A stretch of DNA of 27,160 nucleotides, taken from assembly GCA_947624315.1 (NCBI GenBank), contig CANQJU010000005.1:1-27160 (forward strand), read 5' to 3'. The position numbers were made by a program, and so were the translations under genes. The first letter of the stretch is position 1. Each line of letters opens with the position of its first letter. This stretch comes from an uncultured Bacilli bacterium. GTDB lineage: Bacteria > Bacillota_I > Bacilli_A > ML615J-28 > CAG-698. Positions 13,638 to 21,590 of this stretch are shown here, piece after piece. The notes beneath the pieces were generated by a model. It saw only the letters and a list, made by a program, of their open reading frames with translations. It had not been told where the DNA came from and did no database searches.

Positions 13638-15818
13638 ATGAACAAATACTTAAATATCATTATAATATCATTCTTTTCTATTTTAACTTATCAATATAAT
13701 TTGGGATTTAGTTTATATTTGCCAATTGTTTTATTTTTCATAAATTATAATTATAAAAGTTTAATCTTAATTCTACCTATTAGTTTTCTTTCTTTGTTTT
13801 TTATTGATTCTTCCTCATGGATATATTTATTGGGATTAGATATATTTTTAATAATTTATGCATTATTTTTGTCTAAAAGAAAGAATCAACTAATTGATTT
13901 AATCTTTATTTTCCTTATTAATATGTTATCTTTAATATTAATAGATAAAGATATTAATTATCGAGAAATTGTTATTTATTTGGCATTTAGTTTGCTTAGT
14001 TGTTTATTATATATGTATTTTATCTATAATGTTAGTGGAGTTTTTGCTAAACAAAATAGTTTTAGAAACTATGGGTTTATTGAAACAATAATGGGTTTAA
14101 CAGTAATATTAGGTTCTTCAACAATCACTATTAATAATATTAATATTAGTTTATTTGTGGCGATGTTTTATATTATGTATATGTCCCAAAATCGCTATCA
14201 CATTTTGTCAATATTTTTAAGTATTATTTCTATGATATTATTAAATATGGTTTTTAAAATTGAAGCATCTATTATTTTGCCATTCATTAGTGCCTTTTAT
14301 ATTTTTCCTGGTGTTTATGGTAGTATTATTCTTATTTGTTTTTGCTTAACAGGTTGGTTGATTAATTTTCAATATATTGATAGTACTATTTTATTAATAT
14401 CAATTGGAGTAGCTATTTTATTTGAGATTTTAAAACATAGTATTATTAATATGAGCAATAGTCGCAATGAAATGGTTGAAGATGTTTATAATCAAGCAAT
14501 ATCAAATGTAAATAATGAAATTATTGGCTTTGCTAGTTTTTTAGATTTATATGCCAAAGAATTCTCTTCAACAAAATTCTATAATCAAAAAATAAGTGAA
14601 GGAATTACTAATCTTACCAAACATTATTGTGATAATTGCTACATGAAAAAGGAATGTTATGCTAAAAACAAAAATAGATTATATGCATATTTAAAAAATA
14701 TGATTATTTATTCTAAAAGAAGTGATTATGAAAGTACAAATCAAGAATTAATTAGGTTTTTTAAAAGTTGTCCATATAGTATTGAAATGCGAAAAAGTTC
14801 TATGATCTTATATGAAAAACTAAACATTACTAAAGAAAGTAGTAAAGCTAATACTTTAGTAGCTGAGATTAATGGCGTTAGTAATATTTTAAGACAATAT
14901 AGTGTTGATAATAGTTTGAAAAATGAATTTGAATATGAAATATTTTATGAGATAAAAAAAGCCATATGTGATTATGGTTTAGCTTTAACTTATTTTAATC
15001 CTCGAAAGATTTTAATTAATGATTTTTTAATTGAAATAGGTATAAGAGGAGTAGGTTTTAATGAAATGAAAAAAATATTGGAAAAGATTGGAGATAATTA
15101 TATTACCAATAAAACTACTGTTGTTTTTAATAAAGTTGAAAGAGGAAGAACATATATGAATATGATTCCTAGAATCAACTATGAAATTGATTATGGATAT
15201 GGAAGTATTGCACAAAGTGAAAATGGGGTGTGTGGGGACAACTTTTTAATCAAAGAATTAGCTAATTCTAAATTAGTTGCTGCTATAAGTGATGGTATGG
15301 GAAAAGGATACTTAGCAAGTGAAGAAAGTAACACTACTTTAAAATTGATTGATGAAGTAACTAATACTTCCGTTTCTACCACAACTTCCTTACAAATTCT
15401 TAATACTTTTTATTACATTCAAGATTATTTAGAAAAATATAGCACTTTAGATTTTGTTGAAATAGACAGAAATAAAGGAGAAGTATTGTTTTATAAAATG
15501 GGTGCTTCAACGTCCTATATTTTTCACAAAAATGGAAGTTTTGAAAAAATAGAAAATGAGAATTTACCTTTTGGAATTGAAGAAGCTATAGAAACAAAGA
15601 ATTATAACATATGTGATAATGATATTATAATTATGAGTAGCGATGGTGTTTTTGAAAACATGGAAAATGAAGAAGATTTACAGGTTTATATTCAAGGGAT
15701 AATGCATATGAGTCCTCAAAACATTACTTATGAAATACTAAAATATGTAAGAGATCATCAGAAAAAGGCTGATGATGATATGTGTGTAATAACTTTAAAA
15801 GTTATTGCTGTTAATTGA
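13638..15818 (+). CDS. spoIIE: SpoIIE-like membrane PP2C phosphatase
   Basis: The 726-residue protein starts with about ten hydrophobic helices (residues 1-280). A cytosolic linker follows with a Cys cluster (HYCDNCYMKKEC), then a C-terminal PP2C phosphatase domain (about 525-726). Metal-site marks are visible: VCGDNFL, AISDGMGKGYLASEES, IIMSSDGVFEN and ADDDMCVITLKV. In Bacillus SpoIIE dephosphorylates SpoIIAA to activate sigma-F in the forespore and works at the asymmetric septum. This copy is about 100 residues shorter than the Bacillus protein, but the architecture matches. It implies that the organism sporulates, in line with the SASP gene further on. GAGGTGA precedes the ATG. Its end overlaps the convergent rhodanese gene by 8 bases. 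Confidence 0.92.
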   Translation: MNKYLNIIIISFFSILTYQYNLGFSLYLPIVLFFINYNYKSLILILPISFLSLFFIDSSSWIYLLGLDIFLIIYALFLSKRKNQLIDLIFIFLINMLSLILIDKDINYREIVIYLAFSLLSCLLYMYFIYNVSGVFAKQNSFRNYGFIETIMGLTVILGSSTITINNINISLFVAMFYIMYMSQNRYHILSIFLSIISMILLNMVFKIEASIILPFISAFYIFPGVYGSIILICFCLTGWLINFQYIDSTILLISIGVAILFEILKHSIINMSNSRNEMVEDVYNQAISNVNNEIIGFASFLDLYAKEFSSTKFYNQKISEGITNLTKHYCDNCYMKKECYAKNKNRLYAYLKNMIIYSKRSDYESTNQELIRFFKSCPYSIEMRKSSMILYEKLNITKESSKANTLVAEINGVSNILRQYSVDNSLKNEFEYEIFYEIKKAICDYGLALTYFNPRKILINDFLIEIGIRGVGFNEMKKILEKIGDNYITNKTTVVFNKVERGRTYMNMIPRINYEIDYGYGSIAQSENGVCGDNFLIKELANSKLVAAISDGMGKGYLASEESNTTLKLIDEVTNTSVSTTTSLQILNTFYYIQDYLEKYSTLDFVEIDRNKGEVLFYKMGASTSYIFHKNGSFEKIENENLPFGIEEAIETKNYNICDNDIIIMSSDGVFENMENEEDLQVYIQGIMHMSPQNITYEILKYVRDHQKKADDDMCVITLKVIAVN

Positions 15819-16125
15819 ATTGGCTTTTTTCAATAGGACCTTTCCAATGAATAAAGCCATCAGAAATGTTTATAGCTTTGTAGTTGTTTTTTAAAAGCAA
15901 TTCGGTACACTTTTTACTTCTTTCTCCTCCTTCACATATAAGTAAATATGTTTTGCTACTATTTAAGTAATAATAGTATTTTTGCATAAACATTTCATAA
16001 GGTATATTATATGAATTGGGAATGTGTCCTTTGGAAAAATCCATTCTATTTCTTAAATCAATTATTACATAATCATAATTTAAATAATATTTAGTAAATA
16101 ATTCTTTGCATGTTATGCTTTTCAT
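15811..16125 (-). CDS. Small single-domain rhodanese
   Basis: A 104-residue cytosolic rhodanese-like protein. The core VIIDLRNRMDFSKGHIPNSY matches the family's DxR-x-x-x-E/D-F-x-x-GHIPGA, and the active loop CEGGERSKKC has the persulfide-bearing Cys in a CxxGxRS frame. Likely role: sulfur carrier or sulfurtransferase; the target is unknown. Two upstream in-frame ATG/GTG codons exist, but GGTGATG fits as an SD for the ATG at 16125. The -10 (TATAAT on the minus strand, 16146-16141) is only 15 bases upstream. It is convergent with spoIIE and divergent from the CdaR-like regulator. The ThiI encoded later in the window lacks its own rhodanese domain, so a helper role there is conceivable but unproven. 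Confidence 0.88.
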   Translation of the reverse strand: MKSITCKELFTKYYLNYDYVIIDLRNRMDFSKGHIPNSYNIPYEMFMQKYYYYLNSSKTYLLICEGGERSKKCTELLLKNNYKAINISDGFIHWKGPIEKSQFN

Positions 16126-16140
16126 TTTCATCACCATTTA

Positions 16141-16146
16141 ATTATA
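16141..16146 (-). promoter_or_regulatory. -10 element of the rhodanese gene
   Basis: TATAAT on the minus strand, 15 bases before the ATG; the SD GGTGAT starts 5 bases after it. No convincing -35 was seen. Confidence 0.45.
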
Positions 16147-16196
16147 TTCATAAAAAAACAAAATAGACATTATTATAAAAACTTTTCGAAAAAAAG

Positions 16197-16225
16197 TTAA
16201 CAAAAAAAGATCTTCATGTTATAAT
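16197..16225 (+). promoter_or_regulatory. Promoter of the CdaR/PucR-type regulator, overlapped by an inverted repeat
   Basis: TTAACA (16197-16202), a 17-base spacer and TATAAT (16220-16225), with TG for an extended -10. An inverted repeat AACTTTT/AAAAGTT (16180-16186, 16192-16198) runs into the -35 and could be an operator. Confidence 0.75.
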
Positions 16226-16244
16226 TTATTTGGAGATAGTTAAT

Positions 16245-16889
16245 ATGGAAAAAGATACTCGTATTTTTGACTATTTATTTTTAGGTAAGAATGCTCCTTT
16301 TAAAAATAAATGGTTTAATAGTTTTATCATAAAAACTAATTCATATGGAGAATATGATAATATCATCGATATATTTAAAGAATTATTTGTTAATTGTTTA
16401 TTTGTTAATAATGATGATGAATTAATTGTTATATATTTTCAAGATATAGATTTTAATATTAAAGATGTTATTGCTTCTTTAGCTGAAGACTTTTCAATTA
16501 ATATTCTATATTTATCTTTCCCTAAATTATTCACAAAAGAAAATATGTTTAGTAAATGGTATGAATTATATAATAGATGTTTATCAAAAAGAAAACAAGG
16601 ATATTATGAGACAAGTGATTTAATATTAGAAATAATTGAAAATAAATTAATGGATATTGATGATGTAAAGAAAATAGTTTTAGGAAAGATATTAAATGAT
16701 CCTCAAAATGAAATTTTAATCAAAGCAATGTTTGAAAACAATCTTAATGTTATCAAAACATCAACTAGTATATATATGCATCGCAACACTTTAAGTCGTA
16801 AAATTAATGTTATTAAGGAAACAACCGGATTAAATCTTCGCAATTTTCAAGATGCTGTTGTTATGTATGTTTTAATGAGAACAAAATAA
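16245..16889 (+). CDS. CdaR/PucR-type transcriptional regulator
   Basis: A 214-residue protein starting at ATG 16245; the TTGGAG upstream is its SD rather than a TTG start. The C-terminal 60 residues match the PucR-type helix-turn-helix: LIKAMFENNLNVIKTSTSIY, then MHRNTLSRKINVIKETTGLN and LRNFQDAVVMYVL. The N-terminal 150 residues are a mixed alpha/beta region I cannot assign and lack a clear sugar-diacid recognition domain. The sugar-ABC ATPase gene lies directly downstream but behind a terminator and its own promoter; a regulatory link is plausible, since this family often controls carbohydrate uptake. An inverted repeat over its own -35 suggests autoregulation. Confidence 0.8.
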   Translation: MEKDTRIFDYLFLGKNAPFKNKWFNSFIIKTNSYGEYDNIIDIFKELFVNCLFVNNDDELIVIYFQDIDFNIKDVIASLAEDFSINILYLSFPKLFTKENMFSKWYELYNRCLSKRKQGYYETSDLILEIIENKLMDIDDVKKIVLGKILNDPQNEILIKAMFENNLNVIKTSTSIYMHRNTLSRKINVIKETTGLNLRNFQDAVVMYVLMRTK

Positions 16890-16914
16890 TGTGCAATGTG
16901 CACATTGTTTTTTT
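16888..16914 (+). terminator. Terminator after the regulator gene
   Basis: AATGTGCA and TGCACATT (16888-16895, 16899-16906) form a perfect 8-bp stem with a 3-base loop, then GTTTTTTT. The stem begins in the stop codon. Confidence 0.88.
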
Positions 16915-16933
16915 ATAGGAAAATAGATATAAT
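16905..16933 (+). promoter_or_regulatory. Promoter of the sugar-ABC ATPase gene
   Basis: TTGTTT (16905-16910), a 17-base spacer and TATAAT (16928-16933). The -35 lies inside the T tract of the preceding terminator. Confidence 0.65.
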
Positions 16934-16970
16934 AAAGTTGTAAAATATGTAACAATTATGGAGGAAAGTT

Positions 16971-18092
16971 ATGGCAACAGTTACACTTACAAATATTAAT
17001 AAAGTCTATGATGGAAATGTTCATGCCGTTGTTGACTTTAATTTAAAAATTAAAGATAAAGAATTTATCGTTTTCGTTGGACCATCTGGATGTGGAAAAA
17101 CTACTACATTGCGTATGGTTGCTGGTCTTGAAGAGATTACATCTGGTGAATTAAGAATTGATGATGAAATCGTTAATGATGTAGCTCCTAAGGATCGTAA
17201 TATTGCGATGGTTTTCCAAAGTTATGCATTGTATCCTCATATGACAGTATATGATAACATGGCTTTCGGTTTAAAACTTCGTAAATTTGGACGTGATGAA
17301 ATCGATAGAAGAGTTAATGATGCTGCAGAAATTTTAGGATTGAAACCATATCTAGATAGACGTCCTAAAGCTTTATCAGGTGGTCAAAGACAACGTGTAG
17401 CCTTAGGTAGAGCTATCGTTCGTGATGCTAAGGTTTTCTTAATGGATGAGCCACTATCTAACCTAGATGCTAAACTACGTGTACAAATGAGATCAGAAAT
17501 TATCAAAATTACTGAAAGATTAGGAATTACTACTATTTATGTAACCCATGACCAAATCGAAGCCATGACAATGGCATCAAGAATCGTTGTTATGAAAGAT
17601 GGTTATATTCAACAAGTAGGTACTCCAAAAGATATCTATGACAATCCTAATAATATCTTTGTTGGTGGATTTATTGGTACACCTCCAATGAACTTTATTG
17701 AAGGTATGGTTAAAGATGATGGTTACTTTGAAGTTGGAGATCACAAATTAGGTGTTTCTCGCTTAAAAGTTAGTGAAAAGAGCATGAAGATCTTAGAAGA
17801 AAATCATTTCATTGAAAAACCAATTATTATGGGAATTCGTCCAGAAGATATCCATGATACTCCAGAATTATTTGAAAAATATAAAGATTCAAAAGTTAAA
17901 TTAAAAGTTGATGTTGCAGAATTATTAGGTGCTGAAACTAACATCTATGCAATAATGAATGGACAAAGCGTTGTTGCTAAAGTTGATGCAAGAGTAGATT
18001 TACATGCTAATGATGAAGTTGAACTTGCATTCAATATGGAAAAAGTTCATTTCTTTGATCCTGAAACTGAAAACAGAATTAAGAGATTATAA
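16971..18092 (+). CDS. Carbohydrate ABC transporter ATPase, MsmK/UgpC type
   Basis: The 373-residue ATPase has Walker A GPSGCGKTT (37-45), Q-loop Gln83, signature LSGGQ (135-139), Walker B FLMDE (156-160), and the VTHDQIEAMTMA switch region. A C-terminal MalK-like regulatory domain of about 130 residues follows, with GIRPEDI and a TOBE-type end. Such ATPases often serve several sugar transporters encoded elsewhere, which fits its lone position here without permease or binding-protein genes. GGAGG precedes the ATG. Its codon use is richer in C/G-ending codons than the neighbours (many CGT and ATC), consistent with high expression. Confidence 0.93.
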   Translation: MATVTLTNINKVYDGNVHAVVDFNLKIKDKEFIVFVGPSGCGKTTTLRMVAGLEEITSGELRIDDEIVNDVAPKDRNIAMVFQSYALYPHMTVYDNMAFGLKLRKFGRDEIDRRVNDAAEILGLKPYLDRRPKALSGGQRQRVALGRAIVRDAKVFLMDEPLSNLDAKLRVQMRSEIIKITERLGITTIYVTHDQIEAMTMASRIVVMKDGYIQQVGTPKDIYDNPNNIFVGGFIGTPPMNFIEGMVKDDGYFEVGDHKLGVSRLKVSEKSMKILEENHFIEKPIIMGIRPEDIHDTPELFEKYKDSKVKLKVDVAELLGAETNIYAIMNGQSVVAKVDARVDLHANDEVELAFNMEKVHFFDPETENRIKRL

Positions 18093-18106
18093 TAATTATG
18101 TACATT

Positions 18107-18139
18107 AAAAGTATCCTTCGGGGTACTTTTTATTTTTTT
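18107..18139 (+). terminator. Terminator after the sugar-ABC ATPase gene
   Basis: AAAAGTATCC and GGGTACTTTT flank a TTCG tetraloop (18107-18130) with one G-U pair, followed by a T-rich tail. Confidence 0.88.
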
Positions 18140-18164
18140 CAAAAACAAAAAGAAAAAAATGTTG

Positions 18165-18170
18165 TATAAT
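18165..18170 (+). promoter_or_regulatory. -10 element of the comK-like gene
   Basis: TATAAT lies 19 bases before the ATG, with GAGG as SD in between; no clear -35 was found in the A-rich stretch upstream. Confidence 0.45.
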
Positions 18171-18189
18171 AATAAAAAAGAGGTATGTT

Positions 18190-18585
18190 ATGGAAATAGT
18201 TTATATAGAGGATATGCAAGAATTATCAATGATTAAATATGTTGATAAGATAGAAATTGTTAATAAAAAGGTAAATAAATGTATTGATGAATTATGCATT
18301 AACTTTCTTTCAACAATGCAAGGAAGAATAAAATCATTGCAAAAGAAATTTGGCTTAAAATATAATGTTCCTATTTATATTAATGAAAATAATATTTTAT
18401 TTAAAATTATGGATAATCATAAAATATATTGGATTAACTATTTATTAGTTGATAAGATATATAAGAGTGATAAAATAATGATAATTTTTAAAAACAGTGA
18501 TAAAATAGTTATTGATGGAAATTACCGAACAATTATTAATAATTATAGGAAAGTCCATAATATATATTTGAATATAAAAAAATAA
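18190..18585 (+). CDS. ComK-like protein (short form)
   Basis: A 131-residue protein whose central part aligns by eye with Bacillus ComK, the competence transcription factor: CxxxFxSxxxGR (CINFLSTMQGRIKS), then KYNVPIYIN, a hydrophobic I-L-F-K-I stretch, YWINY, and IIFKNSDKIVID followed by a Tyr/Arg-rich end. It is about 60 residues shorter than Bacillus ComK, lacking most of both ends. ComK activates DNA-uptake genes by binding AT-rich boxes; whether this short form does so is unknown. It is a single gene between a terminator and the pgk leader. The alternative is a ComK-derived DNA-binding protein with another regulon. Confidence 0.65.
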   Translation: MEIVYIEDMQELSMIKYVDKIEIVNKKVNKCIDELCINFLSTMQGRIKSLQKKFGLKYNVPIYINENNILFKIMDNHKIYWINYLLVDKIYKSDKIMIIFKNSDKIVIDGNYRTIINNYRKVHNIYLNIKK

Positions 18586-18593
18586 TATAGTTG

Positions 18594-18622
18594 TGTACTT
18601 TTTTTAAACAATATGGTATAAT
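18594..18622 (+). promoter_or_regulatory. Promoter of the VTT-pgk-tpiA operon
   Basis: An extended -10 TGGTATAAT (18614-18622); the -35 is weak (TGTACT, 18594-18599, 17-base spacer). A second overlapping TATAAT lies at 18624-18629. Confidence 0.55.
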
Positions 18623-18629
18623 ATATAAT

Positions 18630-18731
18630 GAAATTTTTAGTAATTCATAAAAGACCAAAATGCAAATGTCGTTAAACTTGATGCATATGGCTTCCTATAA
18701 GATTGTTTATTAGGTAGCAACTTTAAAGGAG
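18630..18731 (+). promoter_or_regulatory. Structured leader before the VTT-pgk-tpiA operon
   Basis: About 100 untranslated bases with two possible hairpins: ATGCA (18659-18663 region) with TGCAT near 18680, extended by CC/GG, and a CCTA/TAGG stem flanked by GCT/AGC near 18690-18720. No T tract follows, so any control would be translational, at the AAAGGAG near 18725-18731. No known riboswitch signature was recognised. Confidence 0.35.
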
Positions 18732-18744
18732 AAATAATGATAAA

Positions 18745-19389
18745 ATGAATTTATTTTTATCGTTTAGTTTTGAAAACTTTTTAGAGTTTTTTAAAAATTT
18801 CGCCAATGATAATAAAATATTGATAATACTTATTACTATTTTTCTTCCGTTTCTTGAAGCTTTAGTTCCCATGCTTCCTCTTATTGGAATTGTGGGGTTT
18901 AATATGGCAAGCTGTGGGAGCGTTTATGGAAGTACTTTCGGGGCAATAATTGGATTGATTTTATCAATTGTTGGCTCAGCATTGGGAATGTTTTTTGTTT
19001 TTATAGTAATTAGAGATTTAATTGGGAAAAGATTTCGTGATAAAATTAAAGATAAGGAAAAAGTTTTAAAAGCTGTCGAGTGGATTGAAAATCGATCAAA
19101 TACTTTTATGATTTTGTTTTTATCAAATCCCTATGTTCCAACATCTATTTTCAATTATGCTATGGCCTTGACAGGCTATTCAACAAAGAAATATTTAGTT
19201 ATCGTTATTATATCTCGAATTATATGCGTTAGCTTATTAGGTGCTTTAGGATTGATATTTAATGTTGGTGATAATCCACTAGCAATTTTATGGATTTGTT
19301 TAATATATGTAGCAATATATATAATTATTTGGCTTATAAAAAAATATATAAAGATTAAAAAGGAGAAAGAAAATGAAAAAAACAATTAG
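18745..19389 (+). CDS. VTT/DedA-like membrane protein
   Basis: A 214-residue integral membrane protein of the SNARE-associated/TVP38 (VTT) type. Marks seen: LPFLEALVPMLPLIGIVGFN (the re-entrant E-x-x-x-P segment), GLILSIVGSALGMFFVF with spaced glycines, then FLSNPYVPTSIFNYAMALTG, the second P-rich re-entrant loop. Two C-terminal helices and a Lys/Glu-rich tail follow. Relatives are lipid scramblases or flippases, for example of undecaprenyl phosphate. A three-codon frame (ATG ATA AAA TGA) at 18737-18748 has the better SD spacing and its stop overlaps this start, so coupling is possible. The end overlaps pgk by 17 bases, an unexpected link to glycolysis. Confidence 0.8.
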   Translation: MNLFLSFSFENFLEFFKNFANDNKILIILITIFLPFLEALVPMLPLIGIVGFNMASCGSVYGSTFGAIIGLILSIVGSALGMFFVFIVIRDLIGKRFRDKIKDKEKVLKAVEWIENRSNTFMILFLSNPYVPTSIFNYAMALTGYSTKKYLVIVIISRIICVSLLGALGLIFNVGDNPLAILWICLIYVAIYIIIWLIKKYIKIKKEKENEKNN

Positions 19390-20599
19390 AGATGTTGACC
19401 TTAAGAATAAGGTTGTGTTAATGCGCGTTGACTTTAATGTGCCAATGAAAGATGGAAAAATTACTGATGTTAACCGTATTGTTCAAGCTTTACCTACAAT
19501 TAAGTATGCTTTAGAGCAAGATGCTAAGGTTGTTTTATTGTCTCACTTAGGAAGAATTAAAGAAGAGTCTGATAAAGCTCAAAATACTTTAGCTCCTGTT
19601 GCTAAAAAATTAGAAGAATTATTAGGTAAAAGTGTTAAATTTGTTCCAGAAACAAGAGGAAAAGCAGTTGAAGAAGCTGTTAAGAATATGAAATCTGGAG
19701 AAGTTGTTATGTTAGAAAACACACGTTTTGAAGATTTAGATGGTAAGAAAGAATCTAAGAACGATCCAGAATTAGGTAAATATTGGGCATCACTTGGAGA
19801 TGTATTTGTTAATGATGCTTTTGGTACTGCTCATCGTGCTCATGCATCTAATGTTGGTATTGCAAGTAACTTAGATACAGCAGTTGCTGGATTCTTAATG
19901 GAAAAAGAAATTAAGTTTATCGGTGATGCTGTTGATAACCCTGTTAGACCATTCGTAGCTATTTTAGGTGGAGCTAAAGTTAGTGATAAAATTTCTGTAA
20001 TTGAAAGTTTAATTAATAAAGCTGATAAAATTTTAATTTGTGGAGCTATGGCTTATACATTCTATAAAGCTTTAGGATATGAAGTTGGTGAATCTAAATG
20101 CGAATTAGATTTTGTTGAATTTGCTAAAGGATTATTAGACAAAGCTAATGGACGTATTGTTTTACCAGTTGATACAGTAGTAACTAAAGAATTTGCTGAA
20201 GACGCTGAAAGTGAAGTAGTTCCTTCTGATAAGATTCCTGCTGATAAGATGGGATTAGATATTGGACCAAAGACATTAGAATTATTTGCTAATGAATTAA
20301 AAGGTGCTAAAACAGTTGTATGGAATGGACCTGCTGGTGTATTTGAATTTGAAAAATTTGCTAAAGGTACAAATGGAATTTGCACAATTTTAGCTGGATT
20401 AAAAGATGCTATTACTATTATTGGTGGTGGTGATAGTGCAGCTGCAGCTATTAAATTAGGATTCGAAGAAAAATTTACACATATTTCAACAGGTGGTGGC
20501 GCAAGCTTAGAATATCTTGAAGGTAAAGAATTACCTGGTATTGAATGCTTAGAAGATGAAGAATGTCATTGTGGACATTGCCATCACGATCATAAATAA
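19373..20599 (+). CDS. pgk: Phosphoglycerate kinase with Cys/His-rich C-terminal tail
   Basis: Glycolytic enzyme converting 1,3-bisphosphoglycerate and ADP to 3-phosphoglycerate and ATP. Motifs: RVDFNVP (18-24), SHLGR (57-61), LENTRF, NDAFGTAHRAHAS, ILGGAKVSDKI, WNGPAGVFE and GGGDSAAA, with STGGGASLE near the end. The core is complete. The family normally ends soon after ELPG; here 20 more residues follow, ending CHCGHCHHDHK (398-408), which looks like a metal-binding tail. The reading frame is clean to TAA, so this is not a frameshift. AAAGGAG precedes the ATG, inside the end of the VTT gene. tpiA follows after 11 bases. Confidence 0.97.
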   Translation: MKKTIRDVDLKNKVVLMRVDFNVPMKDGKITDVNRIVQALPTIKYALEQDAKVVLLSHLGRIKEESDKAQNTLAPVAKKLEELLGKSVKFVPETRGKAVEEAVKNMKSGEVVMLENTRFEDLDGKKESKNDPELGKYWASLGDVFVNDAFGTAHRAHASNVGIASNLDTAVAGFLMEKEIKFIGDAVDNPVRPFVAILGGAKVSDKISVIESLINKADKILICGAMAYTFYKALGYEVGESKCELDFVEFAKGLLDKANGRIVLPVDTVVTKEFAEDAESEVVPSDKIPADKMGLDIGPKTLELFANELKGAKTVVWNGPAGVFEFEKFAKGTNGICTILAGLKDAITIIGGGDSAAAAIKLGFEEKFTHISTGGGASLEYLEGKELPGIECLEDEECHCGHCHHDHK

Positions 20600-20610
20600 G
20601 GAGAATAGAT

Positions 20611-21366
20611 ATGAGAAAACCAATTATTGCTGGAAACTGGAAAATGTTTAAAACACGCGATGAAGCATTACAATTTATTTTAGCTGTAAATGAGCAATTG
20701 CCTAGTCGTGAGAAAGTTGATAGTGTTATTTGTTCACAATTCACTGTCTTAAGATGCCTTGTTAAGCGTCAAGGTGAGAACTTAAGAATCGGTGCTCAAA
20801 ATATGCATTTTGCTGATGAAGGTGCATTTACTGGAGAAGTAAGTGGACAAATGTTAAAAAGCATTGGTGTAAGCTATGTTATTATCGGACATAGTGAAAG
20901 AAGAGCAATGTTTAATGAAACTGATGAAGCAGTTAATAAAAAATTGTTAAAAGCTTTTGAATGTGATTTAACTCCTATTCTTTGTGTTGGCGAAAGTCTA
21001 GAACAAAGAGAAGGTGGCAGAACTGAAGAAGTTATAGGTAAACAATTAGAACTTGATTTAGCTAATTTAACAAAAGAACAAGTAAAAACTTTAGTAATTG
21101 CTTATGAACCAATTTGGGCAATTGGAACTGGTAAAACAGCTACAAGCCAAGTTGCTGATGAAACATGTGGATTCATTAGAAAAACAGTTGCTAAATTATT
21201 TGATAAAGCAACAGCTGAAGCTATTCGTATTCAATATGGTGGAAGCGTTAAAACATCTAATATTGATGAATTAATGAGCATGCCTAATATTGATGGTGCT
21301 TTAATTGGTGGTGCAAGTTTAAAAGCTGATGATTTTGTTACATTAGTAAAAGCCGCAGTTAAATAG
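20611..21366 (+). CDS. tpiA: Triosephosphate isomerase
   Basis: Interconverts dihydroxyacetone phosphate and glyceraldehyde 3-phosphate in the cytosol. The 251-residue TIM barrel has all catalytic residues: Lys11 in GNWKM, His94 in IIGHSERR, Glu166 in AYEPIWAIGTG, plus the phosphate-binding QYGGSV and GALIGGASL near the end. It follows pgk in the same operon with AAGGAG at the start, and a strong terminator ends the unit. Neither gap nor gpmI/eno is present, so this is a shortened version of the usual Firmicutes glycolytic operon. Confidence 0.97.
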   Translation: MRKPIIAGNWKMFKTRDEALQFILAVNEQLPSREKVDSVICSQFTVLRCLVKRQGENLRIGAQNMHFADEGAFTGEVSGQMLKSIGVSYVIIGHSERRAMFNETDEAVNKKLLKAFECDLTPILCVGESLEQREGGRTEEVIGKQLELDLANLTKEQVKTLVIAYEPIWAIGTGKTATSQVADETCGFIRKTVAKLFDKATAEAIRIQYGGSVKTSNIDELMSMPNIDGALIGGASLKADDFVTLVKAAVK

Positions 21367-21373
21367 AAAATAT

Positions 21374-21400
21374 GGTGGTAATATTATTACCACCCTTTTT
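21374..21400 (+). terminator. Terminator after tpiA
   Basis: GGTGGTAAT and ATTACCACC (21374-21382, 21386-21394) make a perfect 9-bp stem with a 3-base loop and a T5 tail. Confidence 0.9.
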
Positions 21401-21413
21401 AATGAAAAAAGGT

Positions 21414-21442
21414 TTGACTTTTATAACAAAATAGTGTATAAT
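21414..21442 (+). promoter_or_regulatory. Strong promoter of rpsD
   Basis: TTGACT (21414-21419), a 17-base spacer and TATAAT (21437-21442): the closest to consensus in the window. Confidence 0.88.
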
Positions 21443-21449
21443 AACTAAA

Positions 21450-21590
21450 GTGTGTAGTCAAATAGACAGCAGCACTTGAAAAAAGTTTGTGAAATGAGAA
21501 CTACCTGTAGAGGAATTAGTAGTCTTGCTGCAAGATGAAAATTAAATGATTTCTTTTAGCATACTTATGTTCAAGTCCAAAAAATTTATA
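21450..21590 (+). promoter_or_regulatory. rpsD leader, probable S4 autoregulatory element
   Basis: About 150 untranslated bases lie between the promoter and rpsD. GCAGCA near 21468 can pair with TGCTGC near 21528, closing a domain that contains ACTT/AAGT and CTAC/GTAG helices around GTGAAATGAGAACTACC. In Bacillus subtilis rpsD is repressed by S4 binding to such a leader. No terminator is seen inside it, so control would be at translation. The assignment rests on gene context and structure, not on a scored model. Confidence 0.5.

Noticed and set aside
18628..18675. A 15-codon frame (MKFLVIHKRPKCKCR) at the start of the pgk operon leader
   Set aside because: Its ATG lies at about the predicted transcription start with no SD, and part of it forms a possible hairpin; more likely chance within an RNA leader.
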